A DNA stretch of 5,429 nt from JBCBZH01 sp039815415 (GTDB taxonomy: Bacteria; Bacteroidota; Rhodothermia; Rhodothermales; Rubricoccaceae), in contig JBCBZH010000288.1 of the NCBI GenBank assembly GCA_039815415.1, forward strand, positions 1 to 5,429, in the 5' to 3' direction. A program made the translations under genes and the position numbers. The first letter of the stretch is position 1, and every line of letters begins with the position of its first letter. The notes under the pieces are model-generated. The model was not told where the DNA came from, searched no databases, and was given only the letters and a program-made list of their open reading frames with translations. Shown piece by piece: positions 1-5,429 of this stretch.

Positions 1-121
1 GGCGCGTCCCTGGTCGGTCTGTGGAGGGACGGTGAAAGGCCAGCGTGCGCCGACACGTGCATGCCTGCATGGTTGAGACGCTCGTTACCTTGGCGCCGTC
101 TCTGTTCGCCGACGACCGTTC

Positions 122-126
122 AGAGG
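122..126 (+). promoter_or_regulatory. SD-like ribosome binding site AGAGG
   Basis: AGAGG lies eight bases before the ATG at 135 and helps decide that start over the in-frame GTG at 45 and ATG at 69. It is the only Shine-Dalgarno-like motif correctly placed before any gene in this window, so it could also be chance. Confidence 0.35.
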
Positions 127-134
127 CACTCGCC

Positions 135-641
135 ATGACCGCATTTCGCCACCTCGGATTTCAGCGCGCCATCGCGCTTCTGCTCTTCGCAGGAGCGAGT
201 GTGGCATGCGTCCCGGCGGCATCGGCAAATGCGACGACGCAGACGGCGTTCGAGAGCGAGCTGCGTGCTGCGCTCGGCGATTCCGAGGCCCTCGAGCTGG
301 CGATAGATGCCGCGAGGTCGGCGCCATCGCCCGACGCGGCTGTTGAGGCGTTCGTTGAGGCCTACGTCCGTGCCACGGGGGATGCAGATGCCGGCGAGTC
401 GATTTTCCGGCTTCTCCAGGACCACCCCAATCAGTTCGGCGCGCCAGCCATCCCGCTGAACCGCGCCGTTTGGACCACCGCCAGCTCGGCGGTGACGCCC
501 CTACCGCGGGCCGCATCGGACATCGTGGTCATCGGGCCGTCGCTGGACCGCCCACAGCATGTGACCGGAATCCGGGCCGATGAGGCGCCGGTGCATCCGG
601 TTCTGCGCACCCTTCGCACGCAGCAACCGCGCGCTCCCTAG
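135..641 (+). CDS. predicted exported protein of unknown function, 168 aa
   Basis: I do not recognise this protein. The reading frame is open from a GTG at 45, but I chose the ATG at 135 because it puts a clear signal peptide at the N-terminus: basic residues R5, H6 and R11, a hydrophobic core over residues 12-24, and ASANA at 29-33 as a likely signal peptidase I site. It also has an SD-like AGAGG eight bases upstream. C25 sits in SVAC, a poor lipobox because position -3 is Ser, so a lipoprotein is possible but less likely. Residues 35-100 are rich in Ala, Glu and Asp and look alpha-helical; the C-terminal third is rich in Pro, Arg and Thr with no motif I can name. If cleaved after residue 33, the mature protein has no cysteine. 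It lies 108 bases upstream of secD on the same strand; a functional link to export is only guilt by position. Confidence 0.62.
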   Translation: MTAFRHLGFQRAIALLLFAGASVACVPAASANATTQTAFESELRAALGDSEALELAIDAARSAPSPDAAVEAFVEAYVRATGDADAGESIFRLLQDHPNQFGAPAIPLNRAVWTTASSAVTPLPRAASDIVVIGPSLDRPQHVTGIRADEAPVHPVLRTLRTQQPRAP

Positions 642-651
642 CGCCTCGGAC

Positions 652-667
652 CCACGCGCTGGCGTGG
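652..667 (+). other. GC-rich hairpin between the exported-protein gene and secD
   Basis: CCACGC at 652-657 pairs perfectly with GCGTGG at 662-667 around the four-base loop GCTG, starting 11 bases after the stop codon of the upstream gene. The bases that follow are only mildly T-containing and give no true T-run. It may be a weak terminator or mRNA 3' end stabiliser for the upstream gene, or chance in GC-rich DNA. No recognisable sigma-70 or Bacteroidota-type (TAnnTTTG) promoter is visible in the rest of the 642-749 spacer. Confidence 0.35.
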
Positions 668-749
668 TGCTCTCGCTGCTTCGACGTGTGGCGGCTCGTT
701 GGGAGCCGTCGCTTCCCATGGATTGACTCCGCGCATCTGCGCGACCCCT

Positions 750-2696
750 ATGCAAGGCTACGGATTCAGACTGTTTGCGCTCGGCGCGCTCATCCTTCTG
801 TCACTGTTCTATCTGTTCCCCACCGTCCAGAACGCGCTCAACGAGCGCGATATCGGCGCCATGGCAGAGGACGAGCAGGCGATCTATCTAGAGGAAAACG
901 CCCGCGAGCTTCAAGCCACCAAAGAACGATCTCTCAACCTCGGTCTCGACCTTCAAGGCGGCATGCACGTGACGCTTGAAGTCGAGTCCGGCACGCTGCT
1001 CCGCGAGCTGGCGGAGGGCCGGACCGACGAGGTGTTCGATGCGGCTCTCGATGCGACCGTTGAGGAAGCGCGGACAAGCCGCGAGGACTTTGTGACGCTC
1101 TTCGCCAACGCGGTGGAGACCGAGCGTGAGGGCACGCAGCTTGCGCGCTACTTCCGAAACCAGGCCGCTGAGATCACCGCTCGTTCGTCCAACTCAGAGG
1201 TGGCAGGCTATCTCCGCTTGGAGGTAGAAGGCGCGCTGGACCGCGCCGTAGAGATCATTCGCCAGCGCGTGGACCGCTATGGCGTGACGGAGCCGTCGAT
1301 CCAGAAGCAGGGGGCCAGCCGGATTGTGGTGGAGCTCCCGGGCGTGGACGACCCGGAGCGCGTCCGCGATCTGCTCAAGGGCACGGCGAAACTGACGTTC
1401 CACCTGACGCCCCCGACACAGGAAGTGCAGGCTGCAGCCCAGCGCATTGCCCAGTTCTATGCCAACGGCGGGCAGGCAGAGTCCGACACGGCTGCGGTGG
1501 AGTCCACAACCATCGCCGATACGACGGCCGCCGAGGGTGGCATCGCCGAGGCGGAGACGGAAGAAGACACCACGACCGCTCTGGATGTCGCCAGCCTGAC
1601 AGGCGGCCCCTCGTCCGATGTAGGTCCGGGAAGAGGCGACTCGTTCGCCGAGCTGGTGCAGTTCGCGCCTACCTATCCTGGGTCTCCGGTCTTCGGGCAG
1701 GTGCTTGAATCCGACACGGCGGCCGTGCGCCGGTTGATGACGGCCCCGGGGGCCCAGGCGCTTCTGCCACCGGGCGTTCGGGTGCTCTTCACGGCGCGCG
1801 CTGAAGGCGTGAGCGAGGACGGCGAGGGCGTCTACCAGCTCGTTGCCATCCGGGATCGCGTCGAGCTGGAGGGCGATGTCATTACCGATGCGCGTCCGGA
1901 CTTCGACCCACTCACCAACGCGCCAAAGGTGTCGCTGACGATGAACGGCGAAGGCGCTCGGGCTTGGAGCCAGCTCACTGCGGCAAACATCGAGAAACCG
2001 GTCGCCATCGTTCTCGACGACGTGGTCTACACCTTCCCGACCATTCAGGGCCGGATTCCGAACGGCCGCACCGAGATCTCGGGCGTGACGGCGGATGAAG
2101 CCGAAGACGTGGTCACGGTCCTGAAGTCTGGTGCCCTTCCGGCGCCGGTCAACATCATTCAGGAGCGGACGGTCGGGCCAAGCCTTGGTGCACGCGCGAT
2201 CCGCGCGGGCCTCAGCTCGCTCATCATTGGCTTCGTGCTGGTGTGCGTGTTCATGGTGATCTACTACCGCACGGCAGGGATGGTAGCCGACATCGCACTG
2301 CTGCTGAACGTCCTGTTCATCTTCGGCATCCTGGCCGCGTTCCGGGCCACGCTGACGTTGCCCGGTTTCGCCGGTATCGTGCTGACGATCGGCATGGCCG
2401 TGGACGCCAACGTGCTCATCTTCGAGCGCATCCGTGAGGAGATGGCCTCTGGCAAGACGCTTCGTGCGTCCGTGGATGGTGGGTTTGCGAAGGCGCTCTC
2501 GGCCATCGCTGACGCCAACATCACCACGTTCCTCATTGGTGTGATCCTGTATTCGTTCGGCGTTGGCCCGATTCAGGGCTTCGCCGTCACGCTGATGGCC
2601 GGCATCCTGACGAGCCTCTTTACGGCGCTCGTGGTCACCCGTCTCGTCATCGACTACCTCGTCCGCAAGCGCGGCGCCACCCTCGCCTTCGGCTAG
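750..2696 (+). CDS. secD: protein translocase subunit SecD
   Basis: SecD, with SecF, forms an inner-membrane complex that associates with SecYEG and uses the proton motive force to finish translocation of exported proteins. I start at ATG 750 (648 aa): the frame is open back to a TTG at 699, but the 17 extra residues would precede the first membrane helix and look non-coding. TM1 is about 6-26, followed by the D1 motif GLDLQGG (65-71). The large periplasmic P1 region contains an RVDRYGV segment and the FPTIQGRIPNG segment typical of the family. Five more helices lie at about 487-506, 512-531, 539-558, 593-611 and 612-636. GMAVDANVLIFERIREE holds Asp552, which aligns with the proton-pathway Asp340 of Thermus SecDF. 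Odd feature: an acidic, Thr/Ala-rich insertion at about residues 240-298. No Shine-Dalgarno precedes the start. SecD proteins vary greatly in P1 length, so 648 aa is acceptable. Confidence 0.97.
   Translation: MQGYGFRLFALGALILLSLFYLFPTVQNALNERDIGAMAEDEQAIYLEENARELQATKERSLNLGLDLQGGMHVTLEVESGTLLRELAEGRTDEVFDAALDATVEEARTSREDFVTLFANAVETEREGTQLARYFRNQAAEITARSSNSEVAGYLRLEVEGALDRAVEIIRQRVDRYGVTEPSIQKQGASRIVVELPGVDDPERVRDLLKGTAKLTFHLTPPTQEVQAAAQRIAQFYANGGQAESDTAAVESTTIADTTAAEGGIAEAETEEDTTTALDVASLTGGPSSDVGPGRGDSFAELVQFAPTYPGSPVFGQVLESDTAAVRRLMTAPGAQALLPPGVRVLFTARAEGVSEDGEGVYQLVAIRDRVELEGDVITDARPDFDPLTNAPKVSLTMNGEGARAWSQLTAANIEKPVAIVLDDVVYTFPTIQGRIPNGRTEISGVTADEAEDVVTVLKSGALPAPVNIIQERTVGPSLGARAIRAGLSSLIIGFVLVCVFMVIYYRTAGMVADIALLLNVLFIFGILAAFRATLTLPGFAGIVLTIGMAVDANVLIFERIREEMASGKTLRASVDGGFAKALSAIADANITTFLIGVILYSFGVGPIQGFAVTLMAGILTSLFTALVVTRLVIDYLVRKRGATLAFG
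1467..1643 (+). other. low-complexity acidic Thr/Ala/Glu-rich insertion within SecD P1
   Basis: SecD residues about 240-298 are dominated by Ala, Thr, Glu, Asp, Gly and Ser (for example ETEEDTTTALD), with no aromatic residue between Y237 and F299. This breaks the otherwise conserved P1 domain just after the FHLTPP strand region, so it is probably a disordered, negatively charged loop on the outer face of the membrane. The reading frame continues cleanly through it, so it is not a frameshift artefact. Its function is unknown; an acidic linker would suit a halophilic or marine lineage, but that is inference. Confidence 0.6.
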
Positions 2697-2755
2697 AGAG
2701 TTCGGGGATCTCCGTGACGGCTGTCTCGGATCCCAGACTCATCTCACGAACTCTC
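2696..2755 (+). repeat. two-part inverted repeat in the secD-secF spacer
   Basis: GAGAGTTCG at 2696-2704, beginning on the last base of the secD stop codon, is the exact reverse complement of CGAACTCTC at 2747-2755. Immediately inside the left arm, GGGATC at 2705-2710 is the reverse complement of GATCCC at 2729-2734. The RNA could fold into a 15-bp stem: nine outer and six inner pairs, a 12-base one-sided bulge (2735-2746) and an 18-base loop. No T-run follows, so it does not look like an ordinary intrinsic terminator. Ending 20 bases before the secF start, it could stabilise the secD mRNA end or tune secF expression. Confidence 0.5.
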
Positions 2756-2774
2756 ACCTAGAACAGATAGTCCC

Positions 2775-3725
2775 ATGCGGATCTTTGAAAACACACAGAT
2801 CGACTTCCTCGGAAAGCGGAAGACCGGCTACATCGTCTCCGGCATCGCGCTGGTGATCTCACTCATCTCGCTCGTCTACCCCGGCCTCGAGGCGGGAATC
2901 GACTTCCGCGGCGGCACGGAGTTCGTCGTGGAAACGGACGAGCCCATCGCGCCTGAGCTGGCGGCCTCGTCCATTGATGACGCCCTTGGTGCCGTGGGCT
3001 CCGAGGTCAAGGAGTACGGCAACGCCAACACGCTGCTCGTGCGGACGCCAGACACCGGCGAGCCCGGCGAAGGTGTGGACACCGAAGCCCTTCAGCAGGG
3101 GGTGGAAGGCGCCCTGGCCGGTGCGGCTCCTGCTGCCAACCCGCGCGTGAGCGGCGGCGTCGCCATCAGCCCACGCTTCGCGGATGACCTCCAGAGAGGC
3201 GCCCTCTATGCCGTCTTTGGGGCGCTCTTCGTCATCCTGCTCTACATCTTTGTCCGGTTCGACTGGCGCTACGCCGTGGGCGCCGTCCTGTGTCTGACGC
3301 ACGACATCATCATCGTACTCGGCATTTTCGCGCTCTTCCACGTGCTCACGCCTGTGACCATGCAGTTGAACCAGACGCTGATTGCAGCACTGCTCACCAT
3401 CGTGGGCTACTCCATCAACGACACGGTGGTGGTGTACGACCGCATCCGCGAGTTCGCCAACCTGTTCAAGACAGAGGCCTTCGACAAAGTGGCGAATAAA
3501 GCCATCAACTCCACCCTGTCTCGGACCATGCTCACGTCGGGGACGACGCTCATCACCGTGGGCATCCTGTTCCTGATCGGCGGCGAAGTGCTGCACGGCT
3601 TCGCACTGGCGCTCCTAATCGGCATTGGCGTGGGGACGTACTCCTCCATCTTCGTGGCGTCGCCGCTGGTGGTCTGGTTCCGCGAGCGGTACGCACCCGC
3701 TCGCCGCGCCGTGAGCGCGCGATAA
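2775..3725 (+). CDS. secF: protein translocase subunit SecF
   Basis: SecF is the partner of SecD in the membrane complex that couples proton flow to late steps of Sec export. The 316-aa length is normal for a stand-alone SecF. TM1 is about 19-38, followed by the signature GIDFRGGT at 41-48, a short periplasmic P4 domain to about residue 135, and five more helices at about 142-160, 167-187, 200-221, 252-270 and 275-300. The FDWRYAVGA...HD motif (162-177) and SINDTVVVYDRIRE (213-226) are diagnostic. Asp216 and Arg250 (in LSRTMLTSGTTL) are 34 residues apart, the same spacing as Asp637 and Arg671 in Thermus SecDF, so the proton-relay residues look intact. It follows secD by 78 bases on the same strand, in the usual D-then-F order. 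ATG 2775 fits the expected N-terminus; no Shine-Dalgarno is present. Confidence 0.97.
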   Translation: MRIFENTQIDFLGKRKTGYIVSGIALVISLISLVYPGLEAGIDFRGGTEFVVETDEPIAPELAASSIDDALGAVGSEVKEYGNANTLLVRTPDTGEPGEGVDTEALQQGVEGALAGAAPAANPRVSGGVAISPRFADDLQRGALYAVFGALFVILLYIFVRFDWRYAVGAVLCLTHDIIIVLGIFALFHVLTPVTMQLNQTLIAALLTIVGYSINDTVVVYDRIREFANLFKTEAFDKVANKAINSTLSRTMLTSGTTLITVGILFLIGGEVLHGFALALLIGIGVGTYSSIFVASPLVVWFRERYAPARRAVSAR

Positions 3726-3784
3726 TCGCCAGCTCGTTCGTCCGAGTGTCGACCGGCCTCGAGCTGGCGAGATTCGGACGAACG
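3726..3784 (+). repeat. interleaved inverted repeats (A-B-A'-B') just after secF
   Basis: Two perfect 11-base inverted repeats overlap in an interleaved order. Arm A (3726-3736, TCGCCAGCTCG) pairs with A' (3760-3770); arm B (3735-3745, CGTTCGTCCGA) pairs with B' (3774-3784). B-B' can grow by two pairs on the inner side (a G-T wobble, then T-A). The A and B left arms share two bases, so the full stems exclude each other or, slightly trimmed, could form a pseudoknot. It starts on the base after the secF stop codon. Neither right arm is followed by a T-run, so a textbook terminator is unlikely. Possible roles are an unusual terminator, an mRNA 3' end shield for secDF, or a switch in the leader of the STAS gene. 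Confidence 0.65.
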
Positions 3785-3787
3785 GGT

Positions 3788-3824
3788 GCGCTGAACCGAG
3801 GCGGTAGCGCTAGGTTCTCCTACC
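3788..3824 (+). other. minor overlapping hairpins in the STAS gene leader
   Basis: Several short complementary blocks lie between the interleaved repeats and the STAS gene: GCGCT (3788-3792) with AGCGC (3806-3810), GAACC (3793-3797) with GGTTC (3813-3817), and GGTAG (3803-3807) with CTACC (3820-3824). They compete with one another, and each is only five pairs, so any one may be chance. Together with the stronger repeats just upstream, they make the 115-base leader look more structured than an ordinary spacer. Confidence 0.25.
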
Positions 3825-3840
3825 TCCACCCAACTCTCAC

Positions 3841-4185
3841 ATGATGCAGTTCGAGACCGAGTCACGAGACGGCGTAGCCGTCGTTTCTCTCACCGGTGAT
3901 GCGATGGGCGGCCCGGACGGGTCGGCTCTGCTGGACCATCTCCACGATCTCCGTTCCGGCGGGAGCACCAACGTGGTCGTCGATTTGTCGAGCGTACGGC
4001 ACATGAACTCATCTGGGCTCGGCATGCTCATCGGCGCGCTGACGAGTGTTCGCAATGCCGGGGGAGATCTTCGGCTGGCGGCTGTGGGGGGGCGTGTCCA
4101 TACGCTCCTGACGGTCACCAAGCTGCTGGATGTCTTCCAGACGTACGAGACCACAGACGCCGCCGTCGCAAGCTTTTCGGGATAG
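3841..4185 (+). CDS. STAS-domain protein, anti-sigma factor antagonist (SpoIIAA/RsbV-like)
   Basis: A 114-aa single STAS domain, the usual size for SpoIIAA/RsbV-type anti-anti-sigma factors. These cytoplasmic proteins bind a GHKL-type kinase/anti-sigma factor when unphosphorylated and are switched off by phosphorylation of a conserved Ser. The pattern fits: an N-terminal strand AVVSLTGD (13-20), VVVDLSSVRHMNSSGLGMLIGA (45-66) and a C-terminal helix near TKLLDVF. Ser57 in MNSSGLG matches the phosphorylated Ser58 of Bacillus SpoIIAA; the preceding Asp is replaced by Asn56, a change seen in other family members. The start is ATG 3841; an adjacent ATG at 3844 would remove one residue. There is no Shine-Dalgarno, and the leader ends in CTCTCAC. 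No kinase, phosphatase or sigma factor gene is in the window, so the target is unknown; it could control a non-sigma process such as a membrane or signalling partner. Confidence 0.9.
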   Translation: MMQFETESRDGVAVVSLTGDAMGGPDGSALLDHLHDLRSGGSTNVVVDLSSVRHMNSSGLGMLIGALTSVRNAGGDLRLAAVGGRVHTLLTVTKLLDVFQTYETTDAAVASFSG

Positions 4186-4195
4186 CGACAACGGG

Positions 4196-4217
4196 GAGGG
4201 GGGAGGCCCCACTCCTC
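4196..4217 (+). other. G-tract/C-tract hairpin in the STAS-purA spacer
   Basis: GAGG (4196-4199) pairs with CCTC (4214-4217), and the adjoining GGGG (4200-4203) pairs with CCCC (4207-4210), giving eight G-C-rich pairs with a three-base loop and a three-base bulge. It begins 11 bases after the STAS stop codon and ends 24 bases before the purA ATG. The next bases are C/T mixed with no T-run, so it is not a classic terminator. It could be a pause site or partial attenuator, or simply compositional. Confidence 0.35.
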
Positions 4218-4241
4218 GCGCATCCCCAATCCCTCTCTCTC

Positions 4242-5429
4242 ATGCCAGTCAGCATCGTCATCGGCGCCCAGTGGGGCGACGAAGGCAAGGGTAAGGTCGT
4301 TGACCTCCTTGCGCCCTCTATGGATCTCGTTGCCCGCTACCAAGGGGGCGCCAACGCCGGTCACACCATCAAGTGGGGGGAGAAGGAGTTCGTCCTTCAT
4401 TTGATCCCCAGCGGGATCTTCCACGACGACACGGACTGTGTCATCGGCAACGGTGTCGTGATCGACCCTGTCGCGCTGATGGAAGAGATTGGTCAGGTAG
4501 AGGCCCTCGGGTACAGCGTGGAGGGGCGGCTGTTCATCTCGCACAACGCCCACCTGATTCTGCCATACCACAAGGCACTTGATCAGGCCCGCGAGAAGTG
4601 GCGCGACGTGGAAGCCATCGGAACCACCGGGCGTGGCATCGGACCAGCCTACGTTGACAAGTTTGCGCGCTCCGGCGTCCGCGTAGTCGATTTGCTGGAC
4701 CGTGACGGATTGCGGAAGAAGCTCACGGCTGCCATCGAAGAGAAGAATGCGATTCTTGAATCGGTGTACGGGGGCGAAGGGCTTGACGTAGACCAGATTG
4801 TGGAGGAGTACGTGGAGTTCGACCGCACCATCGACCCCTACGTTACCGACACGGCTACGCTGCTTCAGGACGCGCTAGCGGAAGGGAAGCACGTGCTGGC
4901 GGAAGGCGCTCAGGGAGCACTGCTCGACGTTGATCACGGCACATATCCGTATGTGACGTCCAGCCATCCAACCGCTGGCGGATGCTGCACGGGGCTCGGT
5001 GTTCCGCCCACAGCAGTGGACCGGGTCATTGGCATCGTAAAGGCCTACTCGACACGCGTCGGCAACGGGCCTTTCCCCACGGAGCTTTTGGACGCGACGG
5101 GTGAGCAACTCCGGTCCGCGGGTGCGGAGTTCGGCGCGACCACGGGCCGGCCCCGACGGTGCGGCTGGCTCGATCTGGTGGCGCTGCGCTACACGGCGCG
5201 CCTGAACGGATTCACCGAGCTGGCGGTGACCAAGCTGGATGTGCTCGCTGGGTTGCCTGAAATCGAGGTGTGCACGGCGTACTCGATTGATGGCAAGACC
5301 ACGACGCGCTTTCCGACCGACCTCCGCACGCTCGAGCGAGCGAAGCCCATCTATGAGACGGTGCCTGGGTTCGATGGCGACCTTGGCAACGCGCGCAGCC
5401 TCGACGACCTCCCGGGCGCTGCCCGCGAC
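4242..5429 (+). CDS. purA: adenylosuccinate synthetase, 3' end beyond the window
   Basis: PurA is the cytoplasmic enzyme that joins IMP and aspartate with GTP hydrolysis to make adenylosuccinate, the first committed step from IMP to AMP. The frame is open for 396 codons to the window edge; the family is about 430 aa, so roughly 30-35 C-terminal residues are missing. Key residues fall at the same numbers as in the E. coli enzyme: GDEGKGK at 12-18 with catalytic Asp13, His41 in NAGHT, Thr129 and Arg143 around GTTGRGIGPAY, Gln224 in EGAQG, Thr239, Arg303 and Arg305 in ATTGRPRR, and Lys331/Asp333 in the guanine-binding TKLD. This indicates an active enzyme. A Cys-Cys pair (248-249) in the TAGG loop is a small local variation. 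The ATG follows CTCTCTCTC with no Shine-Dalgarno. It lies 56 bases after the STAS gene; nothing shows a purine-responsive element. Confidence 0.97.
   Translation, partial: MPVSIVIGAQWGDEGKGKVVDLLAPSMDLVARYQGGANAGHTIKWGEKEFVLHLIPSGIFHDDTDCVIGNGVVIDPVALMEEIGQVEALGYSVEGRLFISHNAHLILPYHKALDQAREKWRDVEAIGTTGRGIGPAYVDKFARSGVRVVDLLDRDGLRKKLTAAIEEKNAILESVYGGEGLDVDQIVEEYVEFDRTIDPYVTDTATLLQDALAEGKHVLAEGAQGALLDVDHGTYPYVTSSHPTAGGCCTGLGVPPTAVDRVIGIVKAYSTRVGNGPFPTELLDATGEQLRSAGAEFGATTGRPRRCGWLDLVALRYTARLNGFTELAVTKLDVLAGLPEIEVCTAYSIDGKTTTRFPTDLRTLERAKPIYETVPGFDGDLGNARSLDDLPGAARD

Noticed and set aside
5..31. CGTCCCT/AGGGACG 7-bp inverted repeat as terminator of a gene to the left
   Set aside because: No T-run follows and no upstream gene end is visible at the window edge, so a short stem in GC-rich DNA is not enough to call.
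73..101. TTGAGA at 73-78 as a -35 promoter element
   Set aside because: No matching -10 sequence occurs at 16-18 bases, and no Bacteroidota-type TAnnTTTG motif is present.
45..134. N-terminal extension of the first CDS from GTG 45 or ATG 69
   Set aside because: It would bury a clear signal peptide 22-30 residues inside the protein, and the ATG at 135 has its own SD-like motif.
85..516. 143-codon minus-strand frame over the exported-protein gene
   Set aside because: Arg-rich product with no motif, explained as a shadow of the + strand frame, which has a good signal peptide.
699..749. Upstream TTG start for SecD
   Set aside because: It adds 17 residues unlike any SecD N-terminus before TM1; ATG 750 gives the expected short cytoplasmic tail.
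1479..1727. ESDTAAV repeat in SecD as a true tandem or mobile repeat
   Set aside because: Only two copies of seven residues, about 76 residues apart and with differing codons; recorded as a side note to the insertion rather than as a repeat element.
2859..3596. 245-codon open frame on the minus strand, antisense to secF
   Set aside because: It lies wholly inside a secure secF gene. Long antisense frames are common in GC-rich genes with G/C at the third codon position, and the His/Asp/Glu/Gly/Arg-heavy product resembles no real protein.
3837..4571. 244-codon open frame on the minus strand across the STAS gene and the start of purA
   Set aside because: It overlaps two well-supported genes on the other strand and has the skewed composition of a shadow frame; no recognisable domain.

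Overview
This window is a GC-rich stretch of bacterial chromosome with all supportable genes on the + strand: a small predicted exported protein of unknown function, secD, secF, a short STAS-domain protein (anti-sigma factor antagonist type) and the first 396 codons of purA, which runs off the right edge. The mix is mostly housekeeping. I see no mobile element, CRISPR array, RNA gene or defence cassette.

Organism. Four of the five start codons lack a Shine-Dalgarno sequence, and the secF, STAS and purA starts follow pyrimidine-rich leaders (CTCTCAC or CTCTCTC just before ATG). Weak or absent Shine-Dalgarno use together with high GC suggests the Bacteroidota/Rhodothermota side of the tree, for example a Rhodothermales-like marine or halophilic bacterium. 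This is an inference from style and is not proven by any marker. SecD and SecF are separate proteins, whereas many Bacteroidota carry them fused.

Layout. Bases 1-134 hold no convincing gene; the first CDS (135-641) has a signal peptide and an SD-like AGAGG. A spacer with a small GC-rich hairpin leads to secD (750-2696). A 78-base spacer with a two-part inverted repeat separates it from secF (2775-3725). The next spacer (3726-3840) is the most structured non-coding segment: two perfect 11-base inverted repeats are interleaved (A B A' B'), so the RNA could fold two alternative hairpins or a pseudoknot. The STAS gene (3841-4185) follows, then a 56-base spacer with a G-tract/C-tract hairpin, then purA (4242-5429+).

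How the genes fit together. SecD and SecF form the membrane complex that uses the proton motive force to help complete SecYEG/SecA export. The residues matching the Thermus SecDF proton pathway (SecD Asp552, SecF Asp216 and Arg250) are all present. The upstream small protein could be a substrate of this pathway but has no visible functional link. The STAS protein probably belongs to a partner-switching circuit whose kinase and phosphatase are not in the window. PurA makes adenylosuccinate for AMP synthesis. Structured spacers between all the genes suggest possible control points within the cluster, but no spacer has the T-run of a classic intrinsic terminator, so co-transcription is undecided.
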